From contig NZ_CACXXB010000016.1 of NCBI RefSeq assembly GCF_902771435.1, positions 1-50,190 on the forward strand: 50,190 bases of DNA, in the 5' to 3' direction. The notes beneath the pieces are model-generated. The model searched no databases. It was not told the DNA's origin and was given only the letters and a program-made list of their open reading frames with translations. The stretch's first letter is position 1; each line of letters starts with the position of its first letter. The position numbers and the translations under genes were made by a program. Below, in pieces: positions 7,583 through 16,756 of the stretch. The stretch comes from an uncultured Methanobrevibacter sp. Lineage in GTDB: Archaea > Methanobacteriota > Methanobacteria > Methanobacteriales > Methanobacteriaceae.

Positions 7583-9844
7583 CTATTTTTTTGACAATGA
7601 TTGGATTTCTTCAACTACTTTATATAACACTTCTTCGCCAAGCCCTTCGATATATTTAATGGAACCTGCGCATTCATGACCTCCACCGTCAATACCTGCT
7701 GATGGAACTCTGTTTATCATTGTAGCTACGATATCATTTACATTAAAACCATACTCTTCATTGACGGCATCAGTTGCCCTAAATACTCCGAAATCAGGAC
7801 CGTGTCCTAAAGTCACAATAGGCTTATCCTCTCCCAATTCTTTTATAACATGATCATGGACAAAACCGCATGTTTTTCCGGGAGCAGGGAATGTAAATTT
7901 ATGTGCATATTTTTCAACATCAATGAGATTTAAGTAAATGCCGTTTGAAAGCTGTGTTCTTTTGATATTTGGAAGAGCTGCTTTAAGCTGAGTATCAATT
8001 CTCTTTTGATATTCCTTATATAATGCATCAATCATTTTTTCATGCTTATCAATATTATCCACAGCCAAGATTGTATCCATGATTCCTCTACCATTCATAA
8101 ATCTCAGGAAATATGCCTCAAAGTCAACGCATTCAGCAATTTTTGCAAGATGCTCTTTTGTAAAACCTTTTTGACCGGCCAATTCCAGGTATTGATAAAC
8201 TTCACCATTTTCCGCACGGTCGCCTAATGCTGCAACCGCCGGCAAATGTTTAATTAATTCTTTTACATTCGGATTTATGAGGTGCGCCACTTCAGTTGCC
8301 AGAGCCCCTGCAGTCAATTGGGAATCTCCGCCAACAAGGTATGGATTTACATGACAGTCGACATATTCATCCACTGCAACTGTTGCGCCATAAATTTCGC
8401 CGTCCCTTTCATCTTTTGTTAAAAGGTCCCCAGGGGAGTGATGGTCTATTACTACAACTTCGATATCATAAATCTTTGCCTGCATCAGCGCCACAATATC
8501 CTCTTCAGTGGAACCGTTATCCAAAAGAACTATCAACGGCAATTTTTGACCGTGCCTTTCCTGGTCTTCCAATGCGAATGATAAATCCTTAACGACATCT
8601 TCAAGTTCATAAAATGGAGCCTTACTTGGAGAACGTTTGAAATAATAATATTGAGCATCATTGCTTGGATTTTCCTTTTCAATTAAAGGAACAATAGCTT
8701 TTTCCATTGCCACACCTGAACAAATACCATCGGCATCATTGTGGTGTCTAAGCAGGATTGTTCTTCCATCAAGGATTGCCCTTCTAATTCTTTGGGCGGC
8801 TTCTCTCATCTTTGGTTTAAGTCTGTTTAAAACATCACTTTTGACTAAGAAATCGACATGTTGTGGTTCAGCTCTCTTGTTTAATGCATCATCAATTAAT
8901 TTATGTAGCTTGCGAGTGTTTTCTTCACCAAGTTTTGTCATGGAAGATGACTCGATTTGAGTTTTTCCACCATGTTCGTTTACCTCACCAATGACCTGAA
9001 CTGCATCGCCAAGTTCAATTTCAGGATATGACCTCTCTCCAGCCTTATCAAATGCGGCTATTTCAGTTGTTCCGCTTTCATCGGTGATGATGAAAATTGT
9101 CGGACCTGAAGTTTGCTGGATTTGCTGGACTTCACCGGCAATTCTAACAATCTTGCCCTTTTTCTCTTCAAGTTTGCTTATTAATGTTCTTGAAATGGAT
9201 TTGGTCAATCTCTTGAGTTTGTATTCATCTACAAAAGCAGGTGCAAAATCAATTTTTCCTTCTCTGGACTTAATGGCAGTGATGAATACGACAATGTCAT
9301 CACCAACTTTGTAGTTGGAGACATCTCCTCTCATAAGTCCCCAAACATTGTTATTTAAGGAAACAAAAGCACCATATCTTTCAATTCTTGTAATTTTACC
9401 TCTATACAATTTATCTTTGTCAATATCTCTCATTTGACATAAAGAATCTAAAACATATACAACACGAGCAGCTCTTTGGCGAGCTTCAAATTCATCATGT
9501 TTCATTTTTTCAACCTTTCTTTTATCTTTACATTCATCACATAAATCAAGTTCACCGGGAAGTACTTTACCACAATCCCTGCATACATTTATTTCACCGG
9601 TTCCATTACAGTTAGGACATTCCTCAAACACTTCAACCTGTCCTTTTCCATTGCATATCTCACATGGAACATCTTGATCAGAACCCAAATCAAATTTAGC
9701 TTTTGCTTTACTGTTGACTCCTTTAAAATGACTGCCTACATCAAATAAATCATCTTCATAACCTGTTCCGCCACAGGCATCACATTCCTTGTAGTCCACA
9801 ACAACAGAGCCTATACCTTTACATTTTGGACATTTAGATTTCAA
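7583..9844 (-). CDS. Archaeal RecJ-like DHH phosphoesterase with DnaJ-type zinc finger
   Basis: 753 residues. Order of domains: four CxxCxG repeats like the DnaJ zinc finger (residues 4-70), a further CxxC ribbon near 88-103, an S1-type domain (about 140-195), an OB-fold nucleic-acid-binding domain (about 225-305), a DHH phosphoesterase domain with HNDADGIC and VIDHHSPGD, and a C-terminal DHHA1-like GGGHECAGS motif. This is the archaeal family (COG1107) described as RecJ-like exonuclease; the exact substrate is not proven by sequence. Start is TTG, supported by GAGGT six bases before it. It lies 15 bases after the small anchored protein gene. Confidence 0.9.
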   Translation of the reverse strand: MKSKCPKCKGIGSVVVDYKECDACGGTGYEDDLFDVGSHFKGVNSKAKAKFDLGSDQDVPCEICNGKGQVEVFEECPNCNGTGEINVCRDCGKVLPGELDLCDECKDKRKVEKMKHDEFEARQRAARVVYVLDSLCQMRDIDKDKLYRGKITRIERYGAFVSLNNNVWGLMRGDVSNYKVGDDIVVFITAIKSREGKIDFAPAFVDEYKLKRLTKSISRTLISKLEEKKGKIVRIAGEVQQIQQTSGPTIFIITDESGTTEIAAFDKAGERSYPEIELGDAVQVIGEVNEHGGKTQIESSSMTKLGEENTRKLHKLIDDALNKRAEPQHVDFLVKSDVLNRLKPKMREAAQRIRRAILDGRTILLRHHNDADGICSGVAMEKAIVPLIEKENPSNDAQYYYFKRSPSKAPFYELEDVVKDLSFALEDQERHGQKLPLIVLLDNGSTEEDIVALMQAKIYDIEVVVIDHHSPGDLLTKDERDGEIYGATVAVDEYVDCHVNPYLVGGDSQLTAGALATEVAHLINPNVKELIKHLPAVAALGDRAENGEVYQYLELAGQKGFTKEHLAKIAECVDFEAYFLRFMNGRGIMDTILAVDNIDKHEKMIDALYKEYQKRIDTQLKAALPNIKRTQLSNGIYLNLIDVEKYAHKFTFPAPGKTCGFVHDHVIKELGEDKPIVTLGHGPDFGVFRATDAVNEEYGFNVNDIVATMINRVPSAGIDGGGHECAGSIKYIEGLGEEVLYKVVEEIQSLSKK

Positions 9845-9859
9845 AATAAAACCTCACAT

Positions 9860-10360
9860 TCATTTGAATAACTTAGGATTATCTTCAACTATTGAATTTC
9901 TTTGATTTTGATATTCTACAGCCTGGTCCATTGCATCGTTAGCTTCAAAACCATAATTACTACCTGTATAATTTGAATTTACTTCAAAACAATCAATCGC
10001 CTCTTTCAATAAGTCAACGGCTTTAAGTTTTAATTCAACTTCATCTATGACAGTGTTAATGTAATCCTTATGTACTCCGTGTATATCCGAAGAGAAATTG
10101 CTTTGAACTTCATGCAATTTAGCCAAGCTTTTATTATAATTATCTCCAGCAGATTCTGCTTTTTCTTTAGATTTATGAAAATTCTTATTGTTTACTAAAT
10201 CAACAGCTTCATTATATTCATTATCACCATCAACAATGCTTTCACTTATGTCAGGCATTGCAACATTCATATTATCGGTTGAACTGTCGATAAAAAGAAC
10301 CGCTGCCGAAATAGCTAGTAAAACAACAATAAAAATTATTAATTTGCTATAACTAGACAC
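9860..10360 (-). CDS. Signal-anchored helical protein of unknown function
   Basis: 166 residues starting with GTG. A hydrophobic segment at about residues 7-24 (LIIFIVVLLAISAAVLFI) acts as signal anchor. The remainder is hydrophilic and helical with many Asn, Asp, Glu and Lys and no Cys pair or enzyme motif. Expected topology is a short inside tail and an outside helical domain. It directly precedes the RecJ-like gene on the same strand. I do not recognise a family. Confidence 0.65.
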   Translation of the reverse strand: MSSYSKLIIFIVVLLAISAAVLFIDSSTDNMNVAMPDISESIVDGDNEYNEAVDLVNNKNFHKSKEKAESAGDNYNKSLAKLHEVQSNFSSDIHGVHKDYINTVIDEVELKLKAVDLLKEAIDCFEVNSNYTGSNYGFEANDAMDQAVEYQNQRNSIVEDNPKLFK

Positions 10361-10424
10361 GATATATTGTATATTAAAACAAGTAATTAAAATTTTTCAT
10401 GAAAAAAATTAAATAAAAAAAGAG

Positions 10425-10449
10425 AAGTTTAAAATTAAATTTTAAACTT
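10425..10449 (-). terminator. Hairpin terminator after the desulfoferrodoxin gene
   Basis: Eleven-base inverted repeat AAGTTTAAAAT / ATTTTAAACTT with a three-base loop, overlapping the stop codon and followed on the minus strand by T-rich DNA (CTCTTTTTTTATTT). Confidence 0.7.
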
Positions 10450-10813
10450 ATTCACTGGACCAGAGTCCGTGTAAGTTACAGAATGCTAATGCTTTTACAT
10501 CAGAAGCATCATTTACAGTGAATGTAGCTTCTGCAACATCTCCAGGTTTGAATGATTTAGCATATTGTTCAGCACCAGCTTCAACAACTAAAAATTGAAT
10601 GTAGTGGTCATCATCCATTGGGTGAGCAGCTTCACCGACTTTAACGGTTACTTTGTCACCATCGATTTCAACAACAGGTTTGTGTTTAGGAGCTTTTTCT
10701 CCTTCGGTTTGTACTGGAATTTTGAGCATGTGTGCGTCACATGCGTCTCCATCGTCTTCAACTAAAACTTGGATAATGCTTCCACAGTCGTCACATTTTA
10801 ATATTTTTGCCAT
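10448..10813 (-). CDS. Desulfoferrodoxin-family protein (superoxide reductase)
   Basis: Reduces superoxide to peroxide at a His4-Cys iron site, an oxygen defence of anaerobes. The catalytic domain is complete: KHKPVVE, HPMDDDHYI and CNLHG supply the four histidines and the cysteine. The N-terminal desulforedoxin-like region keeps C7, C10 and C25, but the fourth Cys of the rubredoxin-like centre is Asp26. Start is the ATG at 10813, because AAGGAGATG lies about ten bases upstream; the frame's extra 15 N-terminal codons lie upstream of that site. 121 residues. Its own TATA-like element is visible in the 56 bases after nifU. Confidence 0.9.
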   Translation of the reverse strand: MAKILKCDDCGSIIQVLVEDDGDACDAHMLKIPVQTEGEKAPKHKPVVEIDGDKVTVKVGEAAHPMDDDHYIQFLVVEAGAEQYAKSFKPGDVAEATFTVNDASDVKALAFCNLHGLWSSE

Positions 10814-10869
10814 AATAAAACATCTCCTTAAATAGGTTAAAGATATTTTATCCATCAAAGTATATATTA

Positions 10870-11244
10870 TTATTGATTGTTTTCCTTATAGTTTTCAATT
10901 GCTGCCTGAAGTCCGTCAGCCGCAAGGTTTGAACAGTGCATTTTTACTGGTGGTAAACCATCCAATTCATCTGCAACATCATTTCTAGAGATTTTTAATG
11001 CTTCATCCACAGTTTTACCAACAGCTATTTCAGTAATCATGCTGCTGGTTGCAATAGCTGCTCCGCAACCAAATGTTTGAAATGAAATATCTTCAATTAC
11101 TTCATCATCATTAACCTTTATGTAAATTGTCATTAAATCTCCGCATGTTGGGTTTCCAACAGTTCCAACACCGTTTGCATCTTCCATTTTTCTGCAGTTT
11201 CTAGGGTTTGCAAAATGATCCATTACTTTTTCTGAATAATCCAT
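10870..11244 (-). CDS. nifU: Iron-sulfur cluster scaffold NifU/IscU
   Basis: Scaffold on which [Fe-S] clusters are assembled from sulfur delivered by the adjacent NifS. The three ligand cysteines are present in NPTCGD, FGCGAAIA and MHCSNLA, as is the IscU-type start YSEKVMDHFANPRN. 124 residues, a single-domain scaffold without the ferredoxin or Nfu parts of full NifU. The ATG at 11244 is preferred over an in-frame GTG at 11253, because the AGGA motif is ten bases before the ATG and only one before the GTG. The gene begins inside the stop region of nifS, so the pair is translationally coupled. Confidence 0.95.
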   Translation of the reverse strand: MDYSEKVMDHFANPRNCRKMEDANGVGTVGNPTCGDLMTIYIKVNDDEVIEDISFQTFGCGAAIATSSMITEIAVGKTVDEALKISRNDVADELDGLPPVKMHCSNLAADGLQAAIENYKENNQ

Positions 11245-11246
11245 AT

Positions 11247-12455
11247 TTAACACATCCTACAATCATCACCGTGTTTTGAACACATTACTCCATCATAATC
11301 AATTTCCTGATTCCATAAAGGAGACATTTCACGAAGTCTTGCAACAGATTCCGCAATAATACCTACAAATTCATCGATGTCAAAGGTATCACTTTCAGGG
11401 GCAAGTGAAATTCTTAAAGAACCGTGAACATCAACAGGGTCTAAACCCAGTGCAGTCAGAACCGGAGATGCCTCCAACTTATTGGATGAACATGCTGAAC
11501 CGGTTGAAGCCTGATATCCTTTAGCATCCAATAACAGAATTAAGGATTCACCTTCAATTGCCTTGAATCTGAAGTTGACAAGATTTGGAAGTCTATGTTC
11601 TTTGTCTCCATTAACATAAGATTCAGGAACAGTGGATAAAACTTTTTCAATGAGTTCATCTCTAATTGAAGATAATTTCTCATAGTGTTCTTCCAATTGC
11701 TGACTTGCAAGCTCGCAGGCTTTTCCAAATCCAACAATTCCCGGAACATTTTCAGTTCCTGCCCTGATTCCTCTTTCCTGGCCTCCACCATGAATCAAAG
11801 GTACGAGACGAGTTCCTTTCCTGATATATATTGCTCCAACACCTTTAGGTCCGTTAAGCTTATGGGATGATAAAGACAGCAAATCGACATTCAGTTTCTC
11901 AACATCCACTTCGATTTTACCGAAACTCTGAACGGCATCGGTATGGAATTTGATTCCATGTTCCTTTGCGATTTTACCAATTTCCTCAATAGGTTGAACT
12001 GTACCTATTTCATTGTTGGCATGCATAACAGTGATTAAAATTGTTTCATCAGTGATTGCTTCTTTTAAATCTTCAATTTTAATAATACCGTTTTCATAAA
12101 CCGGCAAATAAGTTACTTTAAAGTCAAGGGATTCTAAAAAATGAAGAGTTTCAGTTACAGCAGGGTGTTCAATTTCAGTAGTGATAATATGCTTACCTTT
12201 TTTGGCCAATTTTAAAGCAATGCCTTTGATAGCCAGGTTATCTGATTCTGATCCACCACTTGTGAAAATAATTTCTTCAGGTTTTGCATTAATTGCATCA
12301 GCCACTCTTTGACGGGCCTGATCTAATGCTTTTTTAGATTCACGACCATATTTGTAAAGAGTTGAAGGGTTTCCGAACTCTTCTGTGAAATATGGTTTCA
12401 TTTCTTCGAATACTTCCTCACTTACTTGTGTAGTTGCTGAGTTATCTAAATACAT
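11247..12455 (-). CDS. nifS: Cysteine desulfurase NifS
   Basis: PLP enzyme that converts cysteine to alanine and delivers persulfide sulfur for Fe-S clusters and other thiolation. Visible are the PLP-binding SSHKLNGPKG lysine, HTDAVQSFGK, GGGQERGIRAGTENV and the active-site Cys in STGSACSS. The 402-residue protein ends with an unusual Cys tail, CSKHGDDCRMC, beyond the normal end of the fold. A TATA-like ATTTATATT lies upstream at about 12500. The ATAAC-N4-GTTAT palindromes found at metY and cysK are not seen in front of this gene. Confidence 0.95.
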   Translation of the reverse strand: MYLDNSATTQVSEEVFEEMKPYFTEEFGNPSTLYKYGRESKKALDQARQRVADAINAKPEEIIFTSGGSESDNLAIKGIALKLAKKGKHIITTEIEHPAVTETLHFLESLDFKVTYLPVYENGIIKIEDLKEAITDETILITVMHANNEIGTVQPIEEIGKIAKEHGIKFHTDAVQSFGKIEVDVEKLNVDLLSLSSHKLNGPKGVGAIYIRKGTRLVPLIHGGGQERGIRAGTENVPGIVGFGKACELASQQLEEHYEKLSSIRDELIEKVLSTVPESYVNGDKEHRLPNLVNFRFKAIEGESLILLLDAKGYQASTGSACSSNKLEASPVLTALGLDPVDVHGSLRISLAPESDTFDIDEFVGIIAESVARLREMSPLWNQEIDYDGVMCSKHGDDCRMC

Positions 12456-12535
12456 TCTCTATCTCCCAATTGTCGTTTTTTAAAAAATTAAATTTAATAA
12501 TATAAATATTTTAAGTGAGTAAAGGGTTACTTTAC

Positions 12536-13831
12536 TCAGATACTGTCTAAAGCTTGGCTTAAATCATCAATTAAATCATTAACATCTTCCAAACCAATTG
12601 AAAGTCTGATGAAGTCTGGAGTTACACCGGTAGCTTCCTGTTCTTCAGGGGTTAACTGTTGATGTGTTGTACTTGCAGGGTGTATTGCAAGGCTTTTTGC
12701 ATCACCGATGTTTGCAAGAATTGAGAATAATTCCAATTTTTCAATAACTTTTCTTCCTGCTTCTTCGCCGCCTTCAACACCGAAACCTAAAATACCTGCG
12801 AAATTGTCTTTCAGGTATTTTTTGTTAATTTCATAGGTTGGATGTGATTCAAGTCCAGGGTAGTTTACCCATTTAACCTTAGGATGTGATTCTAAAAATT
12901 TAGCTACTTTAAGAGCATTTTCAGAATGTCTTTTTACACGTACATCAAGACTTTCAAGTCCTTGCAGGAATATGAAACTGTGTACAGGAGCTTGGGTTGC
13001 ACCAAGATCTCTTAAAAGTCTTGCTCTTGCCCTTACAGTAAATGCAAGGTTTCCAAGTTCAGGCACGTCTCCGAATGCATCCCAGAACACCAGTCCGTGA
13101 TAACTTGGATCAGGTTCTGTGAAGTTTGCAAACTTGCCGTTTCCCCAGTTGAATTTACCGGAATCTACGATATATCCTCCAACTGCAGTACCGTGACCGC
13201 CGACATATTTTGTAGCGGATGCTGCAATAACATCAGCACCATGTTCCAAAGGCCTTACAAGTCCGACACCAACTGTATTGTCTACAATCAATGGAATATC
13301 ATGTGAATGTGCAATTTCAGCCAATGCTTCAAAATCAGGAACATCCAATTTAGGATTTCCGATTGATTCAACATAAATTGCTTTGGTCTTTTCATCTATT
13401 GCATCTTCAAAGGCTTTTAAGTCCTGTGAGTCTACAAACTTAACTTCTCTTGCTAAATCTTTGAAAGTGTAGTTAAATAATTGGTAAGTTCCACCATAAA
13501 GGTTATCTGCAGATACAATGTTGTCTCCAGGTTCGGTTACATTTAAAATCGCATATGATATTGCTGCAAGACCACTTGATGTTGAAAGACCTGAATTACC
13601 TCCTTCGATAGCAGCAATTCTTGCTTCAAATACATCACTGGTAGGGTTAGTTAATCTGGAATAAATTTGTCCAAATTCTTGAAGGGCGAATCTTCTTGCA
13701 GCTTCATCTGAATCTTTAAATACATATGAAGTAGTTTGATAAATTGGAACCGCCTGTGCCCCTGTTGCGGGGTCTGGAGTTTGTCCTGCACGTACACCTA
13801 ATGTTGCTAATCCGTAATCTTTATTTGACAT
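12536..13831 (-). CDS. metY: O-acetylhomoserine sulfhydrylase (MetY type)
   Basis: PLP enzyme of the Cys/Met metabolism family that joins sulfide to O-acetylhomoserine to make homocysteine. 431 residues, the length of the MetY branch. The start [26 protein letters not shown], and the PLP lysine in [10 protein letters not shown] are typical of MetY rather than MetB/MetC. It is transcribed from a promoter region with three copies of ATAAC-N4-GTTAT, so its expression probably follows sulfur or methionine supply. The homoserine acetyltransferase is not in the window. Confidence 0.93.
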   Translation of the reverse strand: MSNKDYGLATLGVRAGQTPDPATGAQAVPIYQTTSYVFKDSDEAARRFALQEFGQIYSRLTNPTSDVFEARIAAIEGGNSGLSTSSGLAAISYAILNVTEPGDNIVSADNLYGGTYQLFNYTFKDLAREVKFVDSQDLKAFEDAIDEKTKAIYVESIGNPKLDVPDFEALAEIAHSHDIPLIVDNTVGVGLVRPLEHGADVIAASATKYVGGHGTAVGGYIVDSGKFNWGNGKFANFTEPDPSYHGLVFWDAFGDVPELGNLAFTVRARARLLRDLGATQAPVHSFIFLQGLESLDVRVKRHSENALKVAKFLESHPKVKWVNYPGLESHPTYEINKKYLKDNFAGILGFGVEGGEEAGRKVIEKLELFSILANIGDAKSLAIHPASTTHQQLTPEEQEATGVTPDFIRLSIGLEDVNDLIDDLSQALDSI

Positions 13832-13885
13832 TAATAATCACCTTTATAAAATAATTTGAGTAAAATATATCACGTGTTATATTCA

Positions 13886-13989
13886 CTATATAACAATAGT
13901 TATTATTAGTATATAAATATTTTGGTATGCCTAAAAAAAAGTAAGAAAATTAATTATAACTTATGTTATACCAAGATAACATATGTTAT
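13886..13989 (-). promoter_or_regulatory. metY promoter with three ATAAC-N4-GTTAT palindromes
   Basis: Copies at 13890-13903 (ATAACAATAGTTAT), 13956-13969 (ATAACTTATGTTAT) and 13976-13989 (ATAACATATGTTAT). The last two are exactly 20 bases apart, two helical turns. The minus-strand TATA element is near 13910-13918 with an ACCAAAA BRE-like stretch upstream. The first copy lies where transcription should begin, the other two upstream of BRE. The same motif is in front of cysK. Operator function is inferred. Confidence 0.65.
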
Positions 13990-14059
13990 TTTTACTATAT
14001 AAACATTGTCATGGAATATGGAAAAAAACTGAAAAAAAGTTATATTAATATTTAAAAAA

Positions 14060-14077
14060 TAGGAGAAAAATCTCCTA
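14060..14077 (-). terminator. Hairpin terminator after cysS
   Basis: Seven-base stem TAGGAGA / TCTCCTA with an AAAA loop, followed on the minus strand by T-rich sequence. It overlaps the cysS stop codon. Confidence 0.7.
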
Positions 14078-15421
14078 ATCATTAATTTCATAACCTAAGG
14101 ATTGTAGGTCACTTCTGATTTTATCGGATAAATCATATTGCTTGTTAGCTCTAAGTTCAGATCTCACTTCAGAAATTAAATCAAGCAAGTCATCAGAGCC
14201 TGCACTGACTTCTTCAGTCTCAAAGCTAACTCCTAAAATATGAGCCACATCATCAAGGAATGCTTTAATAGCTATTTTATCCTCATCAGAAAATGAATCC
14301 AAATCATTTTTGGTATCATTAATCAAACCGAAGATTGCAGCAATAGCTTTTGGAGTGTTGAAGTCATCATCCATACTGTCAAAGAATTCCTTCTTATGAG
14401 GAGCTAACGCTTCACATTCGAAACTGTCTTCTCCAACTGAAACATCCAAAAGTTCATAGTATTTTCTGATTCTGTCCAAACTTTTTTCAGATTGGTGAAG
14501 TGAATCCTTGGAAAAGTCAATCGGACTTCTGTAATGTGTTGAAAGAACAAAGAATCTGAATGTTTCTGCTGCATAATCCTTAAGCAAATCACGAATGGTA
14601 ATGAAATTGTTTAAAGATTTTGACATTTTTTCTCCATTAACATTTAAGAATCCTGTATGCAACCAGAACTTTACCATCGGAGCTTTGCCTGAAACCGCTT
14701 CCATTTGTGTTATTTCCGCTTCGTGGTGAGGGAAAATCAAGTCAAGACCTCCACCGTGGGCATCATATTGCGGTCCGAAGTAGTATTCAGTTATTGCAGT
14801 GTCTTCAATGTGCCATCCAGGTCTTCCGTCTCCCCATGGAGAAGGCCAGGTAGGCTCATCCACTCCAACACGTTTTTTCCAAAGCGCAAAGTCCTGCGGA
14901 TTTTTCTTGGTGGTTTCCGCAATGTCTCTGTGAGATTCAAGCTCTTCAACATTTCTGTTGGATAATTTTCCGAATTCGGGGAATTTGTCTATTTCAAAGT
15001 AAACCCCATCTTCGGTTTCATAAGCGAATCCCTTATCAATTAATCTTTGAATCTGATCCAATATTTCATCAACATGATCGGTTGCTCTTGCAAATAAGTT
15101 AACGCCATTGACATTTAACTTGTTCATATCTTCAATGTATCTTTTTTCGAATTTGCGAGCCAACTCCTGTGCAGGAATTCCACTTTCTTTTGATCTGTTG
15201 ATAATCTTATCATCAATATCGGTAATATTCTGGATATAAAATACTGCATACCCTTTGAACTCCAGATATCTTTTTATTGTATCAAAAGAAATGTAGGTTC
15301 TTCCATGTCCAATGTGAGCATCATCATAAACAGTTGGACCGCAAACAAATAAGTTAACTCTGTTTTTATTAATAGTTACAAAATCCTCTTTACTGCGAGT
15401 TAAAGTTGAATAGACGTCCAT
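14075..15421 (-). CDS. cysS: Cysteinyl-tRNA synthetase
   Basis: Class I synthetase that charges tRNA-Cys directly. Signature HIGHGRTYI and the KMSKS loop in GEKMSKSLNNF are present, with CGPTVYDDAHIGHG near the N-terminus and zinc-binding WHIEDTAI in the middle. The ATG at 15421 has GAGGT eight bases upstream and gives 448 residues; an in-frame TTG at 15436 would overlap that site. The cognate tRNA-Cys gene is 33 bases upstream on the same strand, followed upstream by a regulator, cysE and cysK. This organism thus uses direct charging together with the O-acetylserine route in one locus. Confidence 0.96.
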   Translation of the reverse strand: MDVYSTLTRSKEDFVTINKNRVNLFVCGPTVYDDAHIGHGRTYISFDTIKRYLEFKGYAVFYIQNITDIDDKIINRSKESGIPAQELARKFEKRYIEDMNKLNVNGVNLFARATDHVDEILDQIQRLIDKGFAYETEDGVYFEIDKFPEFGKLSNRNVEELESHRDIAETTKKNPQDFALWKKRVGVDEPTWPSPWGDGRPGWHIEDTAITEYYFGPQYDAHGGGLDLIFPHHEAEITQMEAVSGKAPMVKFWLHTGFLNVNGEKMSKSLNNFITIRDLLKDYAAETFRFFVLSTHYRSPIDFSKDSLHQSEKSLDRIRKYYELLDVSVGEDSFECEALAPHKKEFFDSMDDDFNTPKAIAAIFGLINDTKNDLDSFSDEDKIAIKAFLDDVAHILGVSFETEEVSAGSDDLLDLISEVRSELRANKQYDLSDKIRSDLQSLGYEIND

Positions 15422-15453
15422 AAAAAATAACCTCAAAAAATAGTAATTATAAA

Positions 15454-15525
15454 AGGCAAGTGAGGGATTTGAACCCCCGTATTATGGTCTGCAGCCACAC
15501 ACCTAAGCCACTCGGTAAACTTGCC
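15454..15525 (-). tRNA. tRNA-Cys (GCA)
   Basis: Cloverleaf folds by eye on the minus strand. Acceptor GGCAAGT pairs with ACTTGCC; the anticodon stem TGTGG/CCATA encloses loop CTGCAGA with anticodon GCA; the T arm is GGGGG-TTCAAAT-CCCTC. The discriminator base is U73, the known identity element of tRNA-Cys. The CCA end is not encoded. It lies directly upstream of cysS in the same direction. Confidence 0.95.
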
Positions 15526-15604
15526 ACTTAATATTAAAGTATAATAAAATATTGGTTATTGATAGTTTAAATAGTTTACTATTTTTTCCAATATTTTACC
15601 AAAT

Positions 15605-15979
15605 TTACTCAGATTCAGACCCAATACAAGTTTGACAATCATCACCTAGTTCTGATTTATCAATACCCAATTGCACTAAAACATCAGCTGTTTTTACATT
15701 TTTACAAATTTTACAAGTTCTTGGAATTAAATCTGCTTTTGTAGCTTCTCCTTCAGACAACTCACGTGCAAATTCCTGAACCATACCCCTAACATTGTCA
15801 TCCAGTTTTATTCCACTGCCTCTTTTATCAGTAATGTACTGAGATACAGCAGGCTGAGTTATGTCCATAAGTTCTGAAACATCTTTTTGTTTCATCCCTA
15901 AATTTAAAAGTTCTTTAGCTAGTTCAGATCTAATTGCAGGGATTACATACCATACTACAATTTCACAAGGCGGCTTCAT
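15605..15979 (-). CDS. HTH regulator with two C-terminal CxxC pairs, co-transcribed with cysE
   Basis: 124-residue predicted transcription regulator of the archaeal COG2522 type. An N-terminal helix-turn-helix (about residues 26-52, MKQKDVSELMDITQPAVSQYI split here) is followed by a helical linker and a small Cys module with C89, C92, C115 and C118; a further C5 is near the N-terminus. Four such cysteines could bind zinc or an Fe-S cluster. It starts 2 bases after the cysE stop, so the two genes share a transcript. Position makes it the leading candidate regulator of the cysteine genes; this is inference. Confidence 0.85.
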   Translation of the reverse strand: MKPPCEIVVWYVIPAIRSELAKELLNLGMKQKDVSELMDITQPAVSQYITDKRGSGIKLDDNVRGMVQEFARELSEGEATKADLIPRTCKICKNVKTADVLVQLGIDKSELGDDCQTCIGSESE

Positions 15980-15981
15980 AA

Positions 15982-16695
15982 TTAATCACCATCTTCCTTA
16001 AATAAATCACCAAATTGAACCTTATCATCGACTTTCTCTTCAGTCAAACATATTCCATTTTTATCAAGCAAAATTTGAATAAGTTTCTCATTTTCATCTA
16101 TCTGTTTTTCCAAAGATCTTATTGCCGCTGCAACAGGGTCCGGCAGCTTATTGTGTTCCAAATCAACAACATGACTTTGATTTTTACATTTGACGATTCT
16201 GCCCGGAACACCAACACAGGTTGATTCCGGCGGAACATCCTTCAATACAACTGCACCAGTACCTATTTTGGCATATTCGCCAATGGTAATGTTACCCATT
16301 ACTTTAGCTCCAGCACCAATAATCACTCCATTTTCAATGGTTGGGTGTCTTTTGCCCTTACTAGTTGTAGTTCCACCAAGCACAACACCTTGATAAATTA
16401 ATACATCATCACCGACAATAGTTGTTTCACCAACAACAATGCCCATGCCATGATCTATAAAAACTCTTTTACCAAATTGTGCACCTGGATGTATTTCAAT
16501 TCCTGTGAGAAAACGAGAGATAGTTGATAGTATACGAGCTAACAATTTTAAAGAGTGATTCCAGAACCAATGGCTGATTCTATGAAATACCAATGCATAA
16601 AACCCAGGATAACATAGAAATATTTCTATTGATGATCTCATCGCTGGGTCTTTTTCTTTAAAAGTGTTAATCTCACTTTTCAAACTATCAAACAT
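15982..16695 (-). CDS. cysE: Serine O-acetyltransferase
   Basis: Makes O-acetylserine from serine and acetyl-CoA, the first committed step to cysteine. The helical N-terminal part (about 1-65) is followed by the left-handed beta-helix of hexapeptide repeats (IEIHPGAQFGKRVFIDHG, IVGDDVLIYQGVVLGG split by VVGETT). The active-site His lies in FIDHGMGIVVGET. Total 237 residues, with a C-terminal helical tail after about 175, as in short EpsC-like forms. GGAG precedes the ATG. It is the second cysteine gene after cysK, with 61 bases between them containing a TATA-like TTTATACT, so it may have its own promoter. Confidence 0.94.
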   Translation of the reverse strand: MFDSLKSEINTFKEKDPAMRSSIEIFLCYPGFYALVFHRISHWFWNHSLKLLARILSTISRFLTGIEIHPGAQFGKRVFIDHGMGIVVGETTIVGDDVLIYQGVVLGGTTTSKGKRHPTIENGVIIGAGAKVMGNITIGEYAKIGTGAVVLKDVPPESTCVGVPGRIVKCKNQSHVVDLEHNKLPDPVAAAIRSLEKQIDENEKLIQILLDKNGICLTEEKVDDKVQFGDLFKEDGD

Positions 16696-16704
16696 TTAAA
16701 ATCT

Positions 16705-16752
16705 CCAAAGTTACTATATTGTAATATAATATAACATATAGTATAAATAGTT
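16705..16752 (-). promoter_or_regulatory. Possible cysE promoter
   Basis: Between cysK and cysE. On the minus strand ATAACTATTTATACT is followed by ATATGTTAT, giving ATAAC and GTTAT half sites separated by 14 bases instead of 4, around a TATA-like element. Weak evidence for shared control with cysK and metY. Confidence 0.35.
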
Positions 16753-16756
16753 ATTC

